Source: Pseudomonadota bacterium (GTDB taxonomy: Bacteria; Pseudomonadota; Alphaproteobacteria; G022571365). From it: 64,000 nt of DNA. Position 1 is the first letter of the stretch, and every line of letters starts with the position of its first letter. This document shows positions 21,267-30,588 of the stretch, one piece after another. The notes below the pieces were generated by a model. It worked only from the letters and a program-made list of their open reading frames with translations. It did not search any database and was not told where the DNA came from. Position numbers and translations under genes: made by a program. The DNA is taken from the NCBI GenBank assembly GCA_022571365.1, contig JACZXZ010000001.1:1-64000 (forward strand), read 5' to 3'.

Positions 21267-22034
21267 CTAAACCCTGTCGGCGCCGGCCAGATGGCGCCGC
21301 GCCGCGGTGAGATGGTCGGTGATAATCTTCACCGCGCCGTCCAGATCACGGCTTAGGAGAGCCTCGTACAGGCTGCGGTGCTGGCGGTTGTACTCGGCGA
21401 TGCGCCGCGCGGTCAGGATTTTGTCCTTCATCGCGCGCCACTGGGCGTGGCCGCGCACATGGTTGATCTGGCGATACATCCAGACCAGAAGCGGGTTATG
21501 GGTGGACTGGGCGATCCGCAGATGGAACTGCTCGTCCCAGTGACTGAAGTGCTCGGCGTCGGCACCGGAGGCTTCGAGCCGCTTCAGCGCCTCGCCCAGC
21601 CGTTCCATATCCCTGGCCGTGGCGTTGATCACCGCGAGCCGTATCGCATGGCGCTCCACCGCCAGCCGCACCTCGATCAGCTCGAGGGGGCTGGTGATCT
21701 CGGCGATATCCTCTTCGCTATTCGCCGGATAGTTGACGTATGTGCCGCTGCCGATGCGGCGGGTCACCAGACGGGTTTCCTCGAGCCGGCTGAGGGCCTT
21801 GCGGACAGTGGTGCGCGAGGTTCCGAGCATCTGCGCCAAATCGCGCTCCGCCGGCAGCCTTTCGCCGTGGCCGTAGGCGCCGTAGAGGATCGCCTGGCGG
21901 AGCCGCGCGGCGATCGATCTTGAGCCTTTGATCGGCGTTGCAAGCAGGTTATCCGGCGGTGTCGGGCGCGCCGGCTTCGACCTCGCCTTGTCCGGCGCAT
22001 GCCGGGATAATGAGCGGGCACCAATTTTGGCCAA
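21267..22034 (-). CDS. GntR-family transcriptional regulator with FCD domain
   Basis: RLPAERDLAQMLGTSRTTVRKALSRLEETRLVTRRIGSGTYV wHTH; C-terminal E-rich FCD helices (LIEVRLAVERHAIRLA). TTG start at 22034 uncertain. Confidence 0.92.
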   Translation of the reverse strand: MAKIGARSLSRHAPDKARSKPARPTPPDNLLATPIKGSRSIAARLRQAILYGAYGHGERLPAERDLAQMLGTSRTTVRKALSRLEETRLVTRRIGSGTYVNYPANSEEDIAEITSPLELIEVRLAVERHAIRLAVINATARDMERLGEALKRLEASGADAEHFSHWDEQFHLRIAQSTHNPLLVWMYRQINHVRGHAQWRAMKDKILTARRIAEYNRQHRSLYEALLSRDLDGAVKIITDHLTAARRHLAGADRV

Positions 22035-22059
22035 AACTATGCCTTTTGGAAAAATTGGT
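22020..22059. promoter_or_regulatory. candidate operator: nested inverted repeats between the GntR regulator and the divergent oxidoreductase gene
   Basis: TTTTGGCCAAAA perfect palindrome (22025-22036) and ACCAATTTT (22020-22028)/AAAATTGGT (22051-22059). Confidence 0.5.
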
Positions 22060-22168
22060 TTGAAATCGAGTCAAATTATGGGCATATGCCGGGGCTGGCC
22101 GTCAAGTACAACGTGCCATCCCCGTGATGGCGATTGGGGCAACCGGCGGGCGGCGAGGAGCCTATCAG

Positions 22169-23503
22169 ATGGCGCTACCGAGCCGTTGCAAGTACCTGAT
22201 CATCGGTGCCGGAGTGCATGGCCTGAGCACCGCCTACCACTTGGCCCTCGAGCTCAAGGCCCGCGGCAAGGGAAGCGGCGCCGATATCCTGGTGGTCGAC
22301 AAGACCGCGATCGCGGCCGGGGCCTCGGGCATCGCCTGCGGCGTCATCCGCAACAACTATTTCCAGCCGGCCATGCGGGAACTCATGGCCCATTCCGTCG
22401 AGGTTTGGGAGTCCGACCCCAAGGCCTACAGCTACCATTCCGTGGGCTACATGCAGATCAGCCCCGAGGCCATGCACGAAGACGTTGCCTCGATCGCCGA
22501 GCAGCAGAAGGCGATCGGCTACGAGTCCGTATTCATCGAGGGCGCCGCCGATTGCGACAGGTACATGAAGGACATCTTCAGCGACTGGCAGGCCAAGGGC
22601 GTCGCCTTGGTGCTGCATGAGAAGAGGGGCGGCTACGCCAACAACAAGGCCTCGATTTACGGCCTTGCCGGCAAGGCCGAGAGCGAGGGCGTGCGCATCA
22701 TCACCGGCGTGAAGGTGACCGGCTTCCGGCTATCCGGCGGCGCGGTTTCCGCGGTCGAGACCGACCGCGGCGTCATCGAGACCGACTACGTCGTCGTCGG
22801 CTGCGGTCCGTGGGTCAAGTCGATCTGGGACATGCTTGGGTTACCGAAACAGATCAGCGTCAAGGGCCGTGACGGCAGGTGTGAGACGGTGCCCATGTGG
22901 ACTTTCTGGTGCCTCGAGGAAGGCACCCTCGGGGTCGATCCCAACCTGCAGAAGACCAATGATGGCGAGATGCCACCCGTCATCCACGTCGACAGCGAGG
23001 CGCCGCTTGACTCGGACGTGGACGGCGCCCTCATCACCGACAAGATGTGGGGGATTTATTACAAGCCGGACTTCAACTTCGGCGGCATCCAGGGAGGCGC
23101 CATGCCTTACCGGGTCGAGACCGACCCCGACGACGTGCAGGTCGACCCCTATGGTCCTGAATCGCCTGACTTCGTCGTTGGCGACGACTTCGCCCATATG
23201 TGGTGCTCGGCGCTCGCCCACTGCCAGAAGCGGTTCGAGGGCCAGATCGGGCGGTATAAGAATGAGCCGTCCGGCGGCATCGGCGCCTTCGCCCCGGACA
23301 GCTTCCCGGTGTTCGACGTCTTCCGCCAGAACTGCTACCTGATCGCCGATTCCAACCACGGCTACAAGATGATCGGGGTCGGCAAGCTGGTCGCGGAGGA
23401 GATCTGCGGCCAGCCGAGCAGGCTGCTTGAGCCGTTCCGCTTCGCCCGTTATGCCGAGGGTAAGCTGCATCCGGTCTCCCACAGCCCGTTCCCGTGGAGC
23501 TGA
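22169..23503 (+). CDS. FAD-dependent oxidoreductase (sarcosine oxidase beta/DAO family)
   Basis: CKYLIIGAGVHGLSTAYHLALEL dinucleotide-binding fold; DAO-like C-terminus NCYLIADSNHGYKMIGVGKLVAEEI. Confidence 0.9.
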   Translation: MALPSRCKYLIIGAGVHGLSTAYHLALELKARGKGSGADILVVDKTAIAAGASGIACGVIRNNYFQPAMRELMAHSVEVWESDPKAYSYHSVGYMQISPEAMHEDVASIAEQQKAIGYESVFIEGAADCDRYMKDIFSDWQAKGVALVLHEKRGGYANNKASIYGLAGKAESEGVRIITGVKVTGFRLSGGAVSAVETDRGVIETDYVVVGCGPWVKSIWDMLGLPKQISVKGRDGRCETVPMWTFWCLEEGTLGVDPNLQKTNDGEMPPVIHVDSEAPLDSDVDGALITDKMWGIYYKPDFNFGGIQGGAMPYRVETDPDDVQVDPYGPESPDFVVGDDFAHMWCSALAHCQKRFEGQIGRYKNEPSGGIGAFAPDSFPVFDVFRQNCYLIADSNHGYKMIGVGKLVAEEICGQPSRLLEPFRFARYAEGKLHPVSHSPFPWS

Positions 23504-23679
23504 GGCCGGCCATGAGAGGCGCCGGGCAAGGCCGGACGAGGCACACGGTGGTCAAGGCACCGGGACTCGGCGGTTGCCGATCGCACGAAAACGAGTTTGT
23601 CCGCACCCGAACAGGCGGCAGGGCGGGCTTGGACGGAGGATCACTGAGAGGACAAAGTCGGAAAGGGGGGACTTGAGGG

Positions 23680-25155
23680 ATGACTGATTTGGAATCCTAT
23701 GTCGGCGCAAAAGGCCGCGATGAGCTGGTCAAACAAGTCCGCGCCAAGATCGACGAGCTGGGCGTCACCTATATCTATTACCAGTTCGTGTCGGTGACCA
23801 GCCGGATCATGGGCAAGGGGGTGCCCGCGGACCACTGGGAGACGATTGCCCAACGGGGCTTTCAGCTTGTCTATGGCTCGACCGCCAACCTCTTCATCGA
23901 CCGCCACTCCCGCTACATCGGCTACGGCTCGGAAGCGTGGGAGCTGGTCGGCATTCCCGAGCCGGAAACCTTCGTCCAGTTGCCTTGGGACAAGCGCTGT
24001 GCCCGCGTGTTCTGCACCCTGTTCCGCGGCCGCGAGCATCCCGACGATCCGGGCTCGTATCTGACCGCCGACTGCCGCGGCAACCTGCGCCGCATCCACG
24101 AGGAGTTCAGGAAGGCGCATGGCGGACTCCACCTGCGCGTCGGCACCGAGCCCGAGATGATGTGGCTGAAAAAAGGCGAGGACGGTAAGCCGGCGGGCGG
24201 GGTCACCAAGCCCCACTGCTATCACATCGACCAGTTCGAAGCGCTGCGCCCCGTGTTTTTGAAGGTCATCGAGTACGACCGCGCGATGGGGCTGGACATG
24301 ATCCAGGGCGACCACGAGGACGCGCCCGGCCAGCTGGAGCTCAACTTCACCTTCGACGACGTGCTCAGGAACGCCGACCGGCTGACCACTCACCGGCAAG
24401 TCTGCGCCCAGGTGGCGCGCGAGCAGAACCTGATCGCGTGCTTCATGCCGAAGCCGTTCATGGGGGTGTCCGCCAACGCCTGCCACACCAATATCTCCCT
24501 ATGGCGCGGCGGCGAGGAGAAGGTGAACGGCCTCGGCAACAGCCCGTTGCCGGGAATGGAGAGCGTCTTCACCTACTTCACGGGCGGGGAGAACACCTTC
24601 CTGCCCGACACCGATGATATCCGCCGGCCGAGCGAGATCGGCCTCTATTGCATGGGCGGCATCATGGAGCACGTTCACGCGCTCACCGCTCTCGGCTGTC
24701 CCACGGTCAACTCGTACCGGCGGCTCTTGGACTTCGGTTTCTGGGCGCCGGTCTATCCCAACTGGGGCTTTCAGAACCGGACCTGCGCGGTCCGCGTCTC
24801 GGCCCCGGGGCGGTTCGAGTGCAAGGCGGTGGACTCCGCCAACAATCCCTATCTGGTTGCCGCCGGCCTTCTAAAGGCGCTCGACGACGGGCTCAAGCGC
24901 AAGCTCGACCCCGGCGAGCCCGAGCAGCGCAACATATACGACGTCCTTGATGAGTACGAGGAACGGAATGTGCGCAAGCTTCCCATGTCACTGGGCGAGG
25001 CGAACGATGCGCTGGCCCAGGACGAGGTCATCAAGGAGGCGCTCCCCGGCGAAATGTACGGCGTCTACATGCATTACAAGCGTGACGAGTGGGAGAAGTT
25101 CCTGGCCACCGTGACCGAGTGGGACCTGGAGACCTACCTTGACGTGTTGCCATGA
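23680..25155 (+). CDS. glutamine synthetase family protein (GlnT / gamma-glutamylmethylamide synthetase-like)
   Basis: GTEPEMMWL, GDHEDAPGQLELNF, KPFMGVSANACHTNISL, NRTCAVRVSAPGRFECKAVDSANNPYL; next to MgsABC-like genes. Confidence 0.88.
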   Translation: MTDLESYVGAKGRDELVKQVRAKIDELGVTYIYYQFVSVTSRIMGKGVPADHWETIAQRGFQLVYGSTANLFIDRHSRYIGYGSEAWELVGIPEPETFVQLPWDKRCARVFCTLFRGREHPDDPGSYLTADCRGNLRRIHEEFRKAHGGLHLRVGTEPEMMWLKKGEDGKPAGGVTKPHCYHIDQFEALRPVFLKVIEYDRAMGLDMIQGDHEDAPGQLELNFTFDDVLRNADRLTTHRQVCAQVAREQNLIACFMPKPFMGVSANACHTNISLWRGGEEKVNGLGNSPLPGMESVFTYFTGGENTFLPDTDDIRRPSEIGLYCMGGIMEHVHALTALGCPTVNSYRRLLDFGFWAPVYPNWGFQNRTCAVRVSAPGRFECKAVDSANNPYLVAAGLLKALDDGLKRKLDPGEPEQRNIYDVLDEYEERNVRKLPMSLGEANDALAQDEVIKEALPGEMYGVYMHYKRDEWEKFLATVTEWDLETYLDVLP

Positions 25156-25232
25156 ACGCGCAGACGGTCCAAGGGCGCGGCGCGGCCGGGAGGCCCGGCG
25201 CGTCCTGTCCGCAATGAAGGAGTGAGGCAATC

Positions 25233-26168
25233 ATGTGTGGAATCGCTGGGATCATCCACCGGGGCGGGACCGCAGAGATCGGCCGTGAGATGACGTCGAT
25301 GCTCCAGTCCCTCAAACACCGCGGACCCGATTCGGCGGGGTTTGCGGTCTACGGGCTGCCGCGGAGCGGAGAGTTCATCATGCGGTTCAAGGTGGCCGAG
25401 CAGGAGGACATGGCCAAGGGCTTCGATATCTTGCGCCAAGTCAAGGAGCGGCGCGAAGAGGTGGACTCACGCATCCGGTCCATGGCCGGGGAGATTCTCG
25501 AGGCCGAAGAGGTCACCGAGTACGCCTTCCGCTACCGCGTCAAGTACGACGGCGATACTCGCCGCTTCACCGACTTCCTCGAGGATGTGGATGGCGTCGA
25601 AATCATGTCCCTCGGCCGGGGCCTCGAGCTGATCAAGGACCTGGGCGACGCCACCCAAGTGTCCGAGCAGTACCACCTCGGCCAGTTCATGGGCACCCAC
25701 GCGATTGGCCATGTCCGCATGGCCACCGAGTCGGACGTGGACATCCGCTCAGCCCATCCCTATTGGGCCTACCCCTTCCAGGACGTGTCACTGGTGCACA
25801 ACGGCCAGCTCACCAACTACTGGAGCAAGCGCCGCGAGTTCGAGCGTCGCGGCCTCCGCTTCGTATCGGACTGTGACTCCGAGCTCATCGCGGTCTACTT
25901 GGCCGACAAGCTCAGCGATGGCTTCGACCTCGAAGACGCGATGAACCGGTCAGTGGAGGATCTCGACGGGGTGTTTACCTACGTTGTCGCCACCGCCGAA
26001 TGCCTCGGGATGGCGAAGGACGTGATGGCGGCGAAGCCGATGGTGCTTTACGAAGGAGAGGACTGCATCGTGCTGGCCTCGGAAGAGGTGGCGATCCGCA
26101 GCATCTTTCCCCATGAAATCGAGACTTTTGACCCCTATGAGGGAGAGGTGCGCGTATGGAGGAACTGA
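25233..26168 (+). CDS. class II glutamine amidotransferase (MgsA/GlxB-like)
   Basis: MCGIAGIIHRGG with catalytic Cys2; HRGPDSAGFAVYG; GHVRMATESDVDIRSAHPY. Confidence 0.9.
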   Translation: MCGIAGIIHRGGTAEIGREMTSMLQSLKHRGPDSAGFAVYGLPRSGEFIMRFKVAEQEDMAKGFDILRQVKERREEVDSRIRSMAGEILEAEEVTEYAFRYRVKYDGDTRRFTDFLEDVDGVEIMSLGRGLELIKDLGDATQVSEQYHLGQFMGTHAIGHVRMATESDVDIRSAHPYWAYPFQDVSLVHNGQLTNYWSKRREFERRGLRFVSDCDSELIAVYLADKLSDGFDLEDAMNRSVEDLDGVFTYVVATAECLGMAKDVMAAKPMVLYEGEDCIVLASEEVAIRSIFPHEIETFDPYEGEVRVWRN

Positions 26169-27001
26169 ACAAGGAGCAGAAATCGTACCAGATGGGAATG
26201 CACACCGAGCAGCTTGCCGGGCGCACCCAACAGGTCTTTTTCTCGCCCGAGGAGGCGGAGAACCTGCTCTATCCCGGCGCCTTCGACGTCGACTTCGACA
26301 AACGGGGCGAGCTCGACGCGGCCGACCTGGAGCCTGTGGCGGTCAATCTCAAAATCCGCGAGCTGATGGGCGAGGGTTGCGGCACCATCGAGGTCCACAA
26401 TCCGGGCGCCAAGCATTCCCTTGGCGTCGGCATCCTCAACCGCCTGTGGCTCCACTTCGAGGGCAGCCTGGGCTATTTCGGCTGCGGGCTGATCGACGGC
26501 CCCAACGTCCGCATCAAAGGCCGCGTCGGCTGGTCCTGCGCGGAGAACATGTTGGCCGGAACGGTGGTCATCGAGAAGAACGCTGGCTCGTGTTTCGGCG
26601 CCGCCATCCGCGGCGGCGACCTGATATGCAAGGGCGATGTCGGCGCCCGCACCGGCATCGAGATGAAAGGCGGCACCATCATCGTGGGCGGGCGCACGGG
26701 CGTGTTCTCGGGTTTCATGATGCAGCGCGGCCGACTCGTCGTGCTCGGCGATGCCGGCCCAAATCTTGGCGACTCGATGTATGACGGGATTGTCTATGTC
26801 GGCGGCAAGATCGCCTCGCTCGGCACCGACGCCATCCCGGCCGAGATGACCGAGCTGGACATCGCCTGGCTCAGCCGCAAGCTCAAGATGTACGGGCTCG
26901 AGGCTCCTGACGGAGTCAAAAACATGCACAAGATCGTCGCCGGCAAGAAGCTGTGGAACTACGACAACCTGGAGCCGATGGAAAAGAAGATCGTGCTGTA
27001 G
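26156..27001 (+). CDS. GXGXG-motif protein (MgsB/GlxC-like, glutamate synthase C-terminal domain)
   Basis: EGCGTIEVHNPGAKHSLGVGILNRL, GRVGWSCAENMLAGTVVIEKNAGSCFGAAIRGGDLICKGDVGARTG; overlaps upstream gene. Confidence 0.9.
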   Translation: MEELNKEQKSYQMGMHTEQLAGRTQQVFFSPEEAENLLYPGAFDVDFDKRGELDAADLEPVAVNLKIRELMGEGCGTIEVHNPGAKHSLGVGILNRLWLHFEGSLGYFGCGLIDGPNVRIKGRVGWSCAENMLAGTVVIEKNAGSCFGAAIRGGDLICKGDVGARTGIEMKGGTIIVGGRTGVFSGFMMQRGRLVVLGDAGPNLGDSMYDGIVYVGGKIASLGTDAIPAEMTELDIAWLSRKLKMYGLEAPDGVKNMHKIVAGKKLWNYDNLEPMEKKIVL

Positions 27002-27035
27002 GGAAACGTACTGTAGGAAATCGTGCTGTAGGGAT
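26991..27035. repeat. 15-bp tandem repeat x3 (tcgtgctgtagggaa) including the MgsB-like stop codon
   Basis: tcgtgctgtagggaa / acgtactgtaggaaa / tcgtgctgtagggat. Confidence 0.92.
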
Positions 27036-27059
27036 GTAGGGAACGGAAAGGAAAAATCG

Positions 27060-28448
27060 ATGGCTACCGGCCAGGAAGACGCATCTCCCGGAACCGCTGA
27101 ACCGACGAAAAAGAAGCCCTCGCGCAACAAGCACATCCTGGGCCAGAACTTCCTGTTCTCGCCCCAGGTGATCGACGACATCCATATCAAGGCCGAGCTT
27201 GGCCGGTACCGCATGCGCGGCATGGCGATTTTCAAGAAGATCCCGACCTGGGACGATCTCACCTTCCTGCCGGGCACGCTGACCCGGTTCGTCATCGAGG
27301 GCTACCGCGAGAGGTGCGAGACCAAGACGATCATCGGCCCCCGCGCCAAACGGCCGTTGGTGCTGGACATCCCGATCTACATCACGGGCATGAGCTTCGG
27401 CGCCCTGTCTTACGAGGCCAAGACGGCGCTGGCCCGCGGCGCCACCATGGCCGGAACCGCCACCTGCTCGGGCGAGGGCGGCATGATCCCGGACGAACGG
27501 CGCTATTCGGAAAAATGGTTCTACCAGTGCATCGAGTCGCGCTACGGTTTCAACCCGCATCACCTGAGGCTCGCCGACGGGATCGAGATCTTCATCGGCC
27601 AGGGCCACAAGGTGGGCCTCGGCGGCCACCTCATGGGCCAGAAGGTGACCGATCAGGTGGCCGAGATGCGCTCGCTGCCGGCGGGGATCGACCAGCGCTC
27701 GGCGGCACGCCACCCGGACTGGTTGGGACCCGACGATCTGTCGATCAAAATCGGGGAGCTGCGCGAGGCAACCAACTGGGAGATCCCGATCCAGCTCAAG
27801 CTGGGCGCCGCCCGGGTCTATGACGACGTGCGCATGGCCGCCAAGACCGGCACGGACAGCATTTACGTCGACGGGATGGAGGGGTCGACCGGCGCCGGGC
27901 CGCACATCGCCGCCGAGGAGACAGGCGTGCCGGGCATCGCTGCCATCCGCCAGGCCCGCAAGGCGCTGGACGACGTCGGCAAGTCGGGAGAAATCTCGCT
28001 GGTCTACGCCGGCGGCATCCGCAGCGGCGCCGACGTGGCCAAGGCGCTCGCCCTTGGGGCCGACGCGGTGGCCATCGGCACCGCCGCGATGATCGCACTG
28101 AACTGCAACAAGGACATCCCCGAGGCCGATTTCGAGAAAGAGATCGGCGTCGAAGCCGGCTACTGCTACCACTGCCATACCGGGCGTTGCCCGGTCGGCG
28201 TGGCCACCCAGGACCCGGAGCTCCGCAAGCGCCTCAACCCCGATGAGGCGGCTGTCAGGGTTTACAACCTGCTGCACACCATGACCATCGAGTGCCAGAT
28301 GCTGGCGCGGGCCTGCGGCAAGACCGACGTCCATTCGCTCGAGCCCGAGGACCTGGCTGCGCTCACCGTGGAGGCCTCGGCGCTGGCCATGGTTCCGCTT
28401 GCCGGATCCCAGTACACTGTCGGCCGGCCCGACATGACGCGTTACTAG
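27060..28448 (+). CDS. FMN-binding glutamate synthase family protein (MgsC/GlxD-like)
   Basis: ITGMSFGALSYEAKTALARGATMAGTATCSGEGGMIPDERR, IQLKLGAARVYDDVRMA, GIRSGADVAKALALGADAVAIGTAAMIAL, CYHCHTGRCPVGVATQDP. Confidence 0.95.
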   Translation: MATGQEDASPGTAEPTKKKPSRNKHILGQNFLFSPQVIDDIHIKAELGRYRMRGMAIFKKIPTWDDLTFLPGTLTRFVIEGYRERCETKTIIGPRAKRPLVLDIPIYITGMSFGALSYEAKTALARGATMAGTATCSGEGGMIPDERRYSEKWFYQCIESRYGFNPHHLRLADGIEIFIGQGHKVGLGGHLMGQKVTDQVAEMRSLPAGIDQRSAARHPDWLGPDDLSIKIGELREATNWEIPIQLKLGAARVYDDVRMAAKTGTDSIYVDGMEGSTGAGPHIAAEETGVPGIAAIRQARKALDDVGKSGEISLVYAGGIRSGADVAKALALGADAVAIGTAAMIALNCNKDIPEADFEKEIGVEAGYCYHCHTGRCPVGVATQDPELRKRLNPDEAAVRVYNLLHTMTIECQMLARACGKTDVHSLEPEDLAALTVEASALAMVPLAGSQYTVGRPDMTRY

Positions 28449-28457
28449 GAGGCGGCC

Positions 28458-28880
28458 ATGAGCAAGAAGAGCAAGGCCGAAGGCAAGTCGCCGCGGCGGG
28501 CCTCCGCGGACGACAGGTATCAGGGCTCGGACAGCGCCGAGACCGAGCACGAGAAGTGGATCGGGCGGCACATCGGCTATCGCTATGACGTCAACCTGGT
28601 GCCCGACTACGGCCGGCTCACGCCGTTCCTCAAGAAATACATCGAGATGATGGGGTGGGAGGACCTCAACTGGCTGGAGGACATCCATATGGGCTACGAG
28701 GAGGACCGGTTCGCCGTGTTCGACCGCAACATCAACGGCTGGGTCACCGTGCCCGAGGACGTGGAACTGCCCGACGACCCGCAGGAGCGGGACATGCTGG
28801 CCCGCGATCTCCTGGTCAGGTTCCAGATGTCCGGGCACCATCCCTTGGCCGAGCTCAAAAAGGCCCACCGCAAGTTCTGA
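28458..28880 (+). CDS. hypothetical protein, 140 aa, last gene of the MgsABC-like cluster
   Basis: ATG 9 nt after the upstream stop; charged N-terminus then YRYDVNLVPDYGRLTPFLKKYIEMMGWEDLNWLEDIHMGYEEDRF. Confidence 0.75.
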   Translation: MSKKSKAEGKSPRRASADDRYQGSDSAETEHEKWIGRHIGYRYDVNLVPDYGRLTPFLKKYIEMMGWEDLNWLEDIHMGYEEDRFAVFDRNINGWVTVPEDVELPDDPQERDMLARDLLVRFQMSGHHPLAELKKAHRKF

Positions 28881-29062
28881 GGCCTTCCATTCCAATTCCA
28901 CCGTCGTGATCCCGTTCCAGGCGGCCGCGCGCGGGCGGGATTTGTGCGGGCCGCGGGCGGGAGTTGTTATGTCGTCAGGGCGTGCCGCGTGAGGAACCCG
29001 GCCGCGTGGGATCGCGGACGCCGCGCGGTTTTGGCCTGAAGCTTGGCAAAGTGACCAAGCGG

Positions 29063-29095
29063 GGGACCTCCTGGAGCGGGTCCCTTTTCGTTTTC
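29063..29095 (+). terminator. intrinsic terminator candidate after the MgsABC-like operon
   Basis: GGGACC...GGTCCC stem followed by TTTTCGTTTTC. Confidence 0.6.
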
Positions 29096-29118
29096 GGTGA
29101 TCGTTGATACGGCCCGCG

Positions 29119-29718
29119 CTAGCGCGGGCACAGGACAAAGCCGCAGGCGGCCTCGACCGGGCTTGCCGGGTTCCTGGGCCCCGCCGCGGGTTGCTTGCAG
29201 AGGTCGTCGGCGAAACCGATCAGCTCGTTCAGGGAAAGCCCCATGTAGTGAATCTCACCTGCGGCCTTCAGGGCGGCCGTTTGTTGGAAAAGTTCCGTGG
29301 CTCGCCGGGCGTGGCGCCGCACGCCCCGAGGGTTTTCCATCCGGAGCTTCTGGGCTGCGGCGGCCAGGCGGATGAGGCCCTGGAAAAAACAACCGGCTGC
29401 TCCAGAACGTCCGCAGGCGCGCCATAACTCCTCCCAGTACTCGTGTGCCTCCCAGTAGTAACCGTGGTTGAAAAGATCCACGCCGTACAGGTAGGGCCGG
29501 CAGGTGGCCCAGGAATTCGGGTCCGGAGGATCAGGATGCTTGGGCTCGACGCCATAGCTGTGACCCCGGGGGTCGCGCCGCGGGTGCGGAAATCGTCCTG
29601 GGACATATGCATAAGGGGGGAAAGGTTCGTCGGGCACGAGTCGCGGCACCCGGCGAGAGCCGGTATCCTGGTTCGTCGTCCGGTCGGGGACAGGATTTTT
29701 CGCGCGCTGTTTACGCAC
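29119..29718 (-). CDS. DUF309-like protein
   Basis: GVDLFNHGYYWEAHEYWEELWRACGRSGAAGCFFQGLIRLAAAAQKL, the HExxE-like helical DUF309 pattern. Confidence 0.75.
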   Translation of the reverse strand: MRKQRAKNPVPDRTTNQDTGSRRVPRLVPDEPFPPYAYVPGRFPHPRRDPRGHSYGVEPKHPDPPDPNSWATCRPYLYGVDLFNHGYYWEAHEYWEELWRACGRSGAAGCFFQGLIRLAAAAQKLRMENPRGVRRHARRATELFQQTAALKAAGEIHYMGLSLNELIGFADDLCKQPAAGPRNPASPVEAACGFVLCPR

Positions 29719-29950
29719 CTCGCCGCACCGCAGCGTTGGCTGACCTGATCCACAGGATATTTGGATTTGCGCAGTCTGACCGATGTTGTGCCTGGTGACT
29801 ATGGGAAATGCGGCCGGAGGAGGTCAGGCGGCCTCATGCCAGCTCCTTGGGCCGCTTGCGCGTACGGCTTATTGCCGCCCGGCGGCGGCTCAGGCGAGCG
29901 ATCGGGCGGCTCGCGGCGACCAACGTCATGGTCAAGCGGCCGGCGGAGTG

Positions 29951-29980
29951 GTAGAATAATTGGGAGTAGAATAATTGGGA
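29951..29980. repeat. perfect 15-bp tandem duplication (gtagaataattggga x2)
   Basis: Read directly. Confidence 0.95.
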
Positions 29981-30071
29981 AACGGTACAACGTGCCGGAA
30001 GCAGGGGGGTGGTTCCCGATCCGCGACGGGGGAAAGCCCTCAAGACGTCGAGATGATAGGGAGCCTTTGCA

Positions 30072-30302
30072 ATGAACAAGAGCAGGACATGGGGACTGGT
30101 GGTCGTCATTATTGGCGTACTGACGAACAATTACGTCTATCTTCACGATCTCATCCTGGACAGGCACGAGGGCATGATTCTTCTCGGCTGGAAGGCCGGG
30201 ATCGGAATTATTGTCACGCTGGCGGTGATCTTCATCGGCCTCGTGCTCCTGTTGCGTTCGCCGGCGGGTGAGACGGCTAAGGCGGGTGAGACGGCCGATT
30301 GA
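30072..30302 (+). CDS. small membrane protein, 76 aa, two predicted TM helices
   Basis: TWGLVVVIIGVLTNNYVYLHDLIL and GWKAGIGIIVTLAVIFIGLVLLL; C-terminus AGETAKAGETAD from an 18-bp duplication (30263-30298). Confidence 0.6.
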   Translation: MNKSRTWGLVVVIIGVLTNNYVYLHDLILDRHEGMILLGWKAGIGIIVTLAVIFIGLVLLLRSPAGETAKAGETAD

Positions 30303-30588
30303 ACGCGGTTGGCGGGCGGGGCGCCCACCGATTCCACTGAGACCCTTGCAAGCCGCGCCGACAAAAGATACCGTTTAGCCAGGGTCGCCAAGAAGCCCGT
30401 AAAGCACGTGTCAATAGCCTGGAGAGTATGGCCGAGCCGCCGGTTTCCGCGGTTTCCGCAGCGTGCGACACCCTGCTGGCGCACGTAGGGGGGATGGACA
30501 AAGCCGCGGTAAGGGAGTTGAGAGGTGGCGCGCAACTCCTCGCCCGTCGCGAGGGGTCGGGTCGTGCCTGCTTAAGACCTGTATCGGT

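Noticed and set aside
26916-29138. 740-aa minus-strand ORF
   Set aside because: Antisense shadow of the MgsB/C-like genes; composition typical of GC-rich overlapping frames; no domain recognised.
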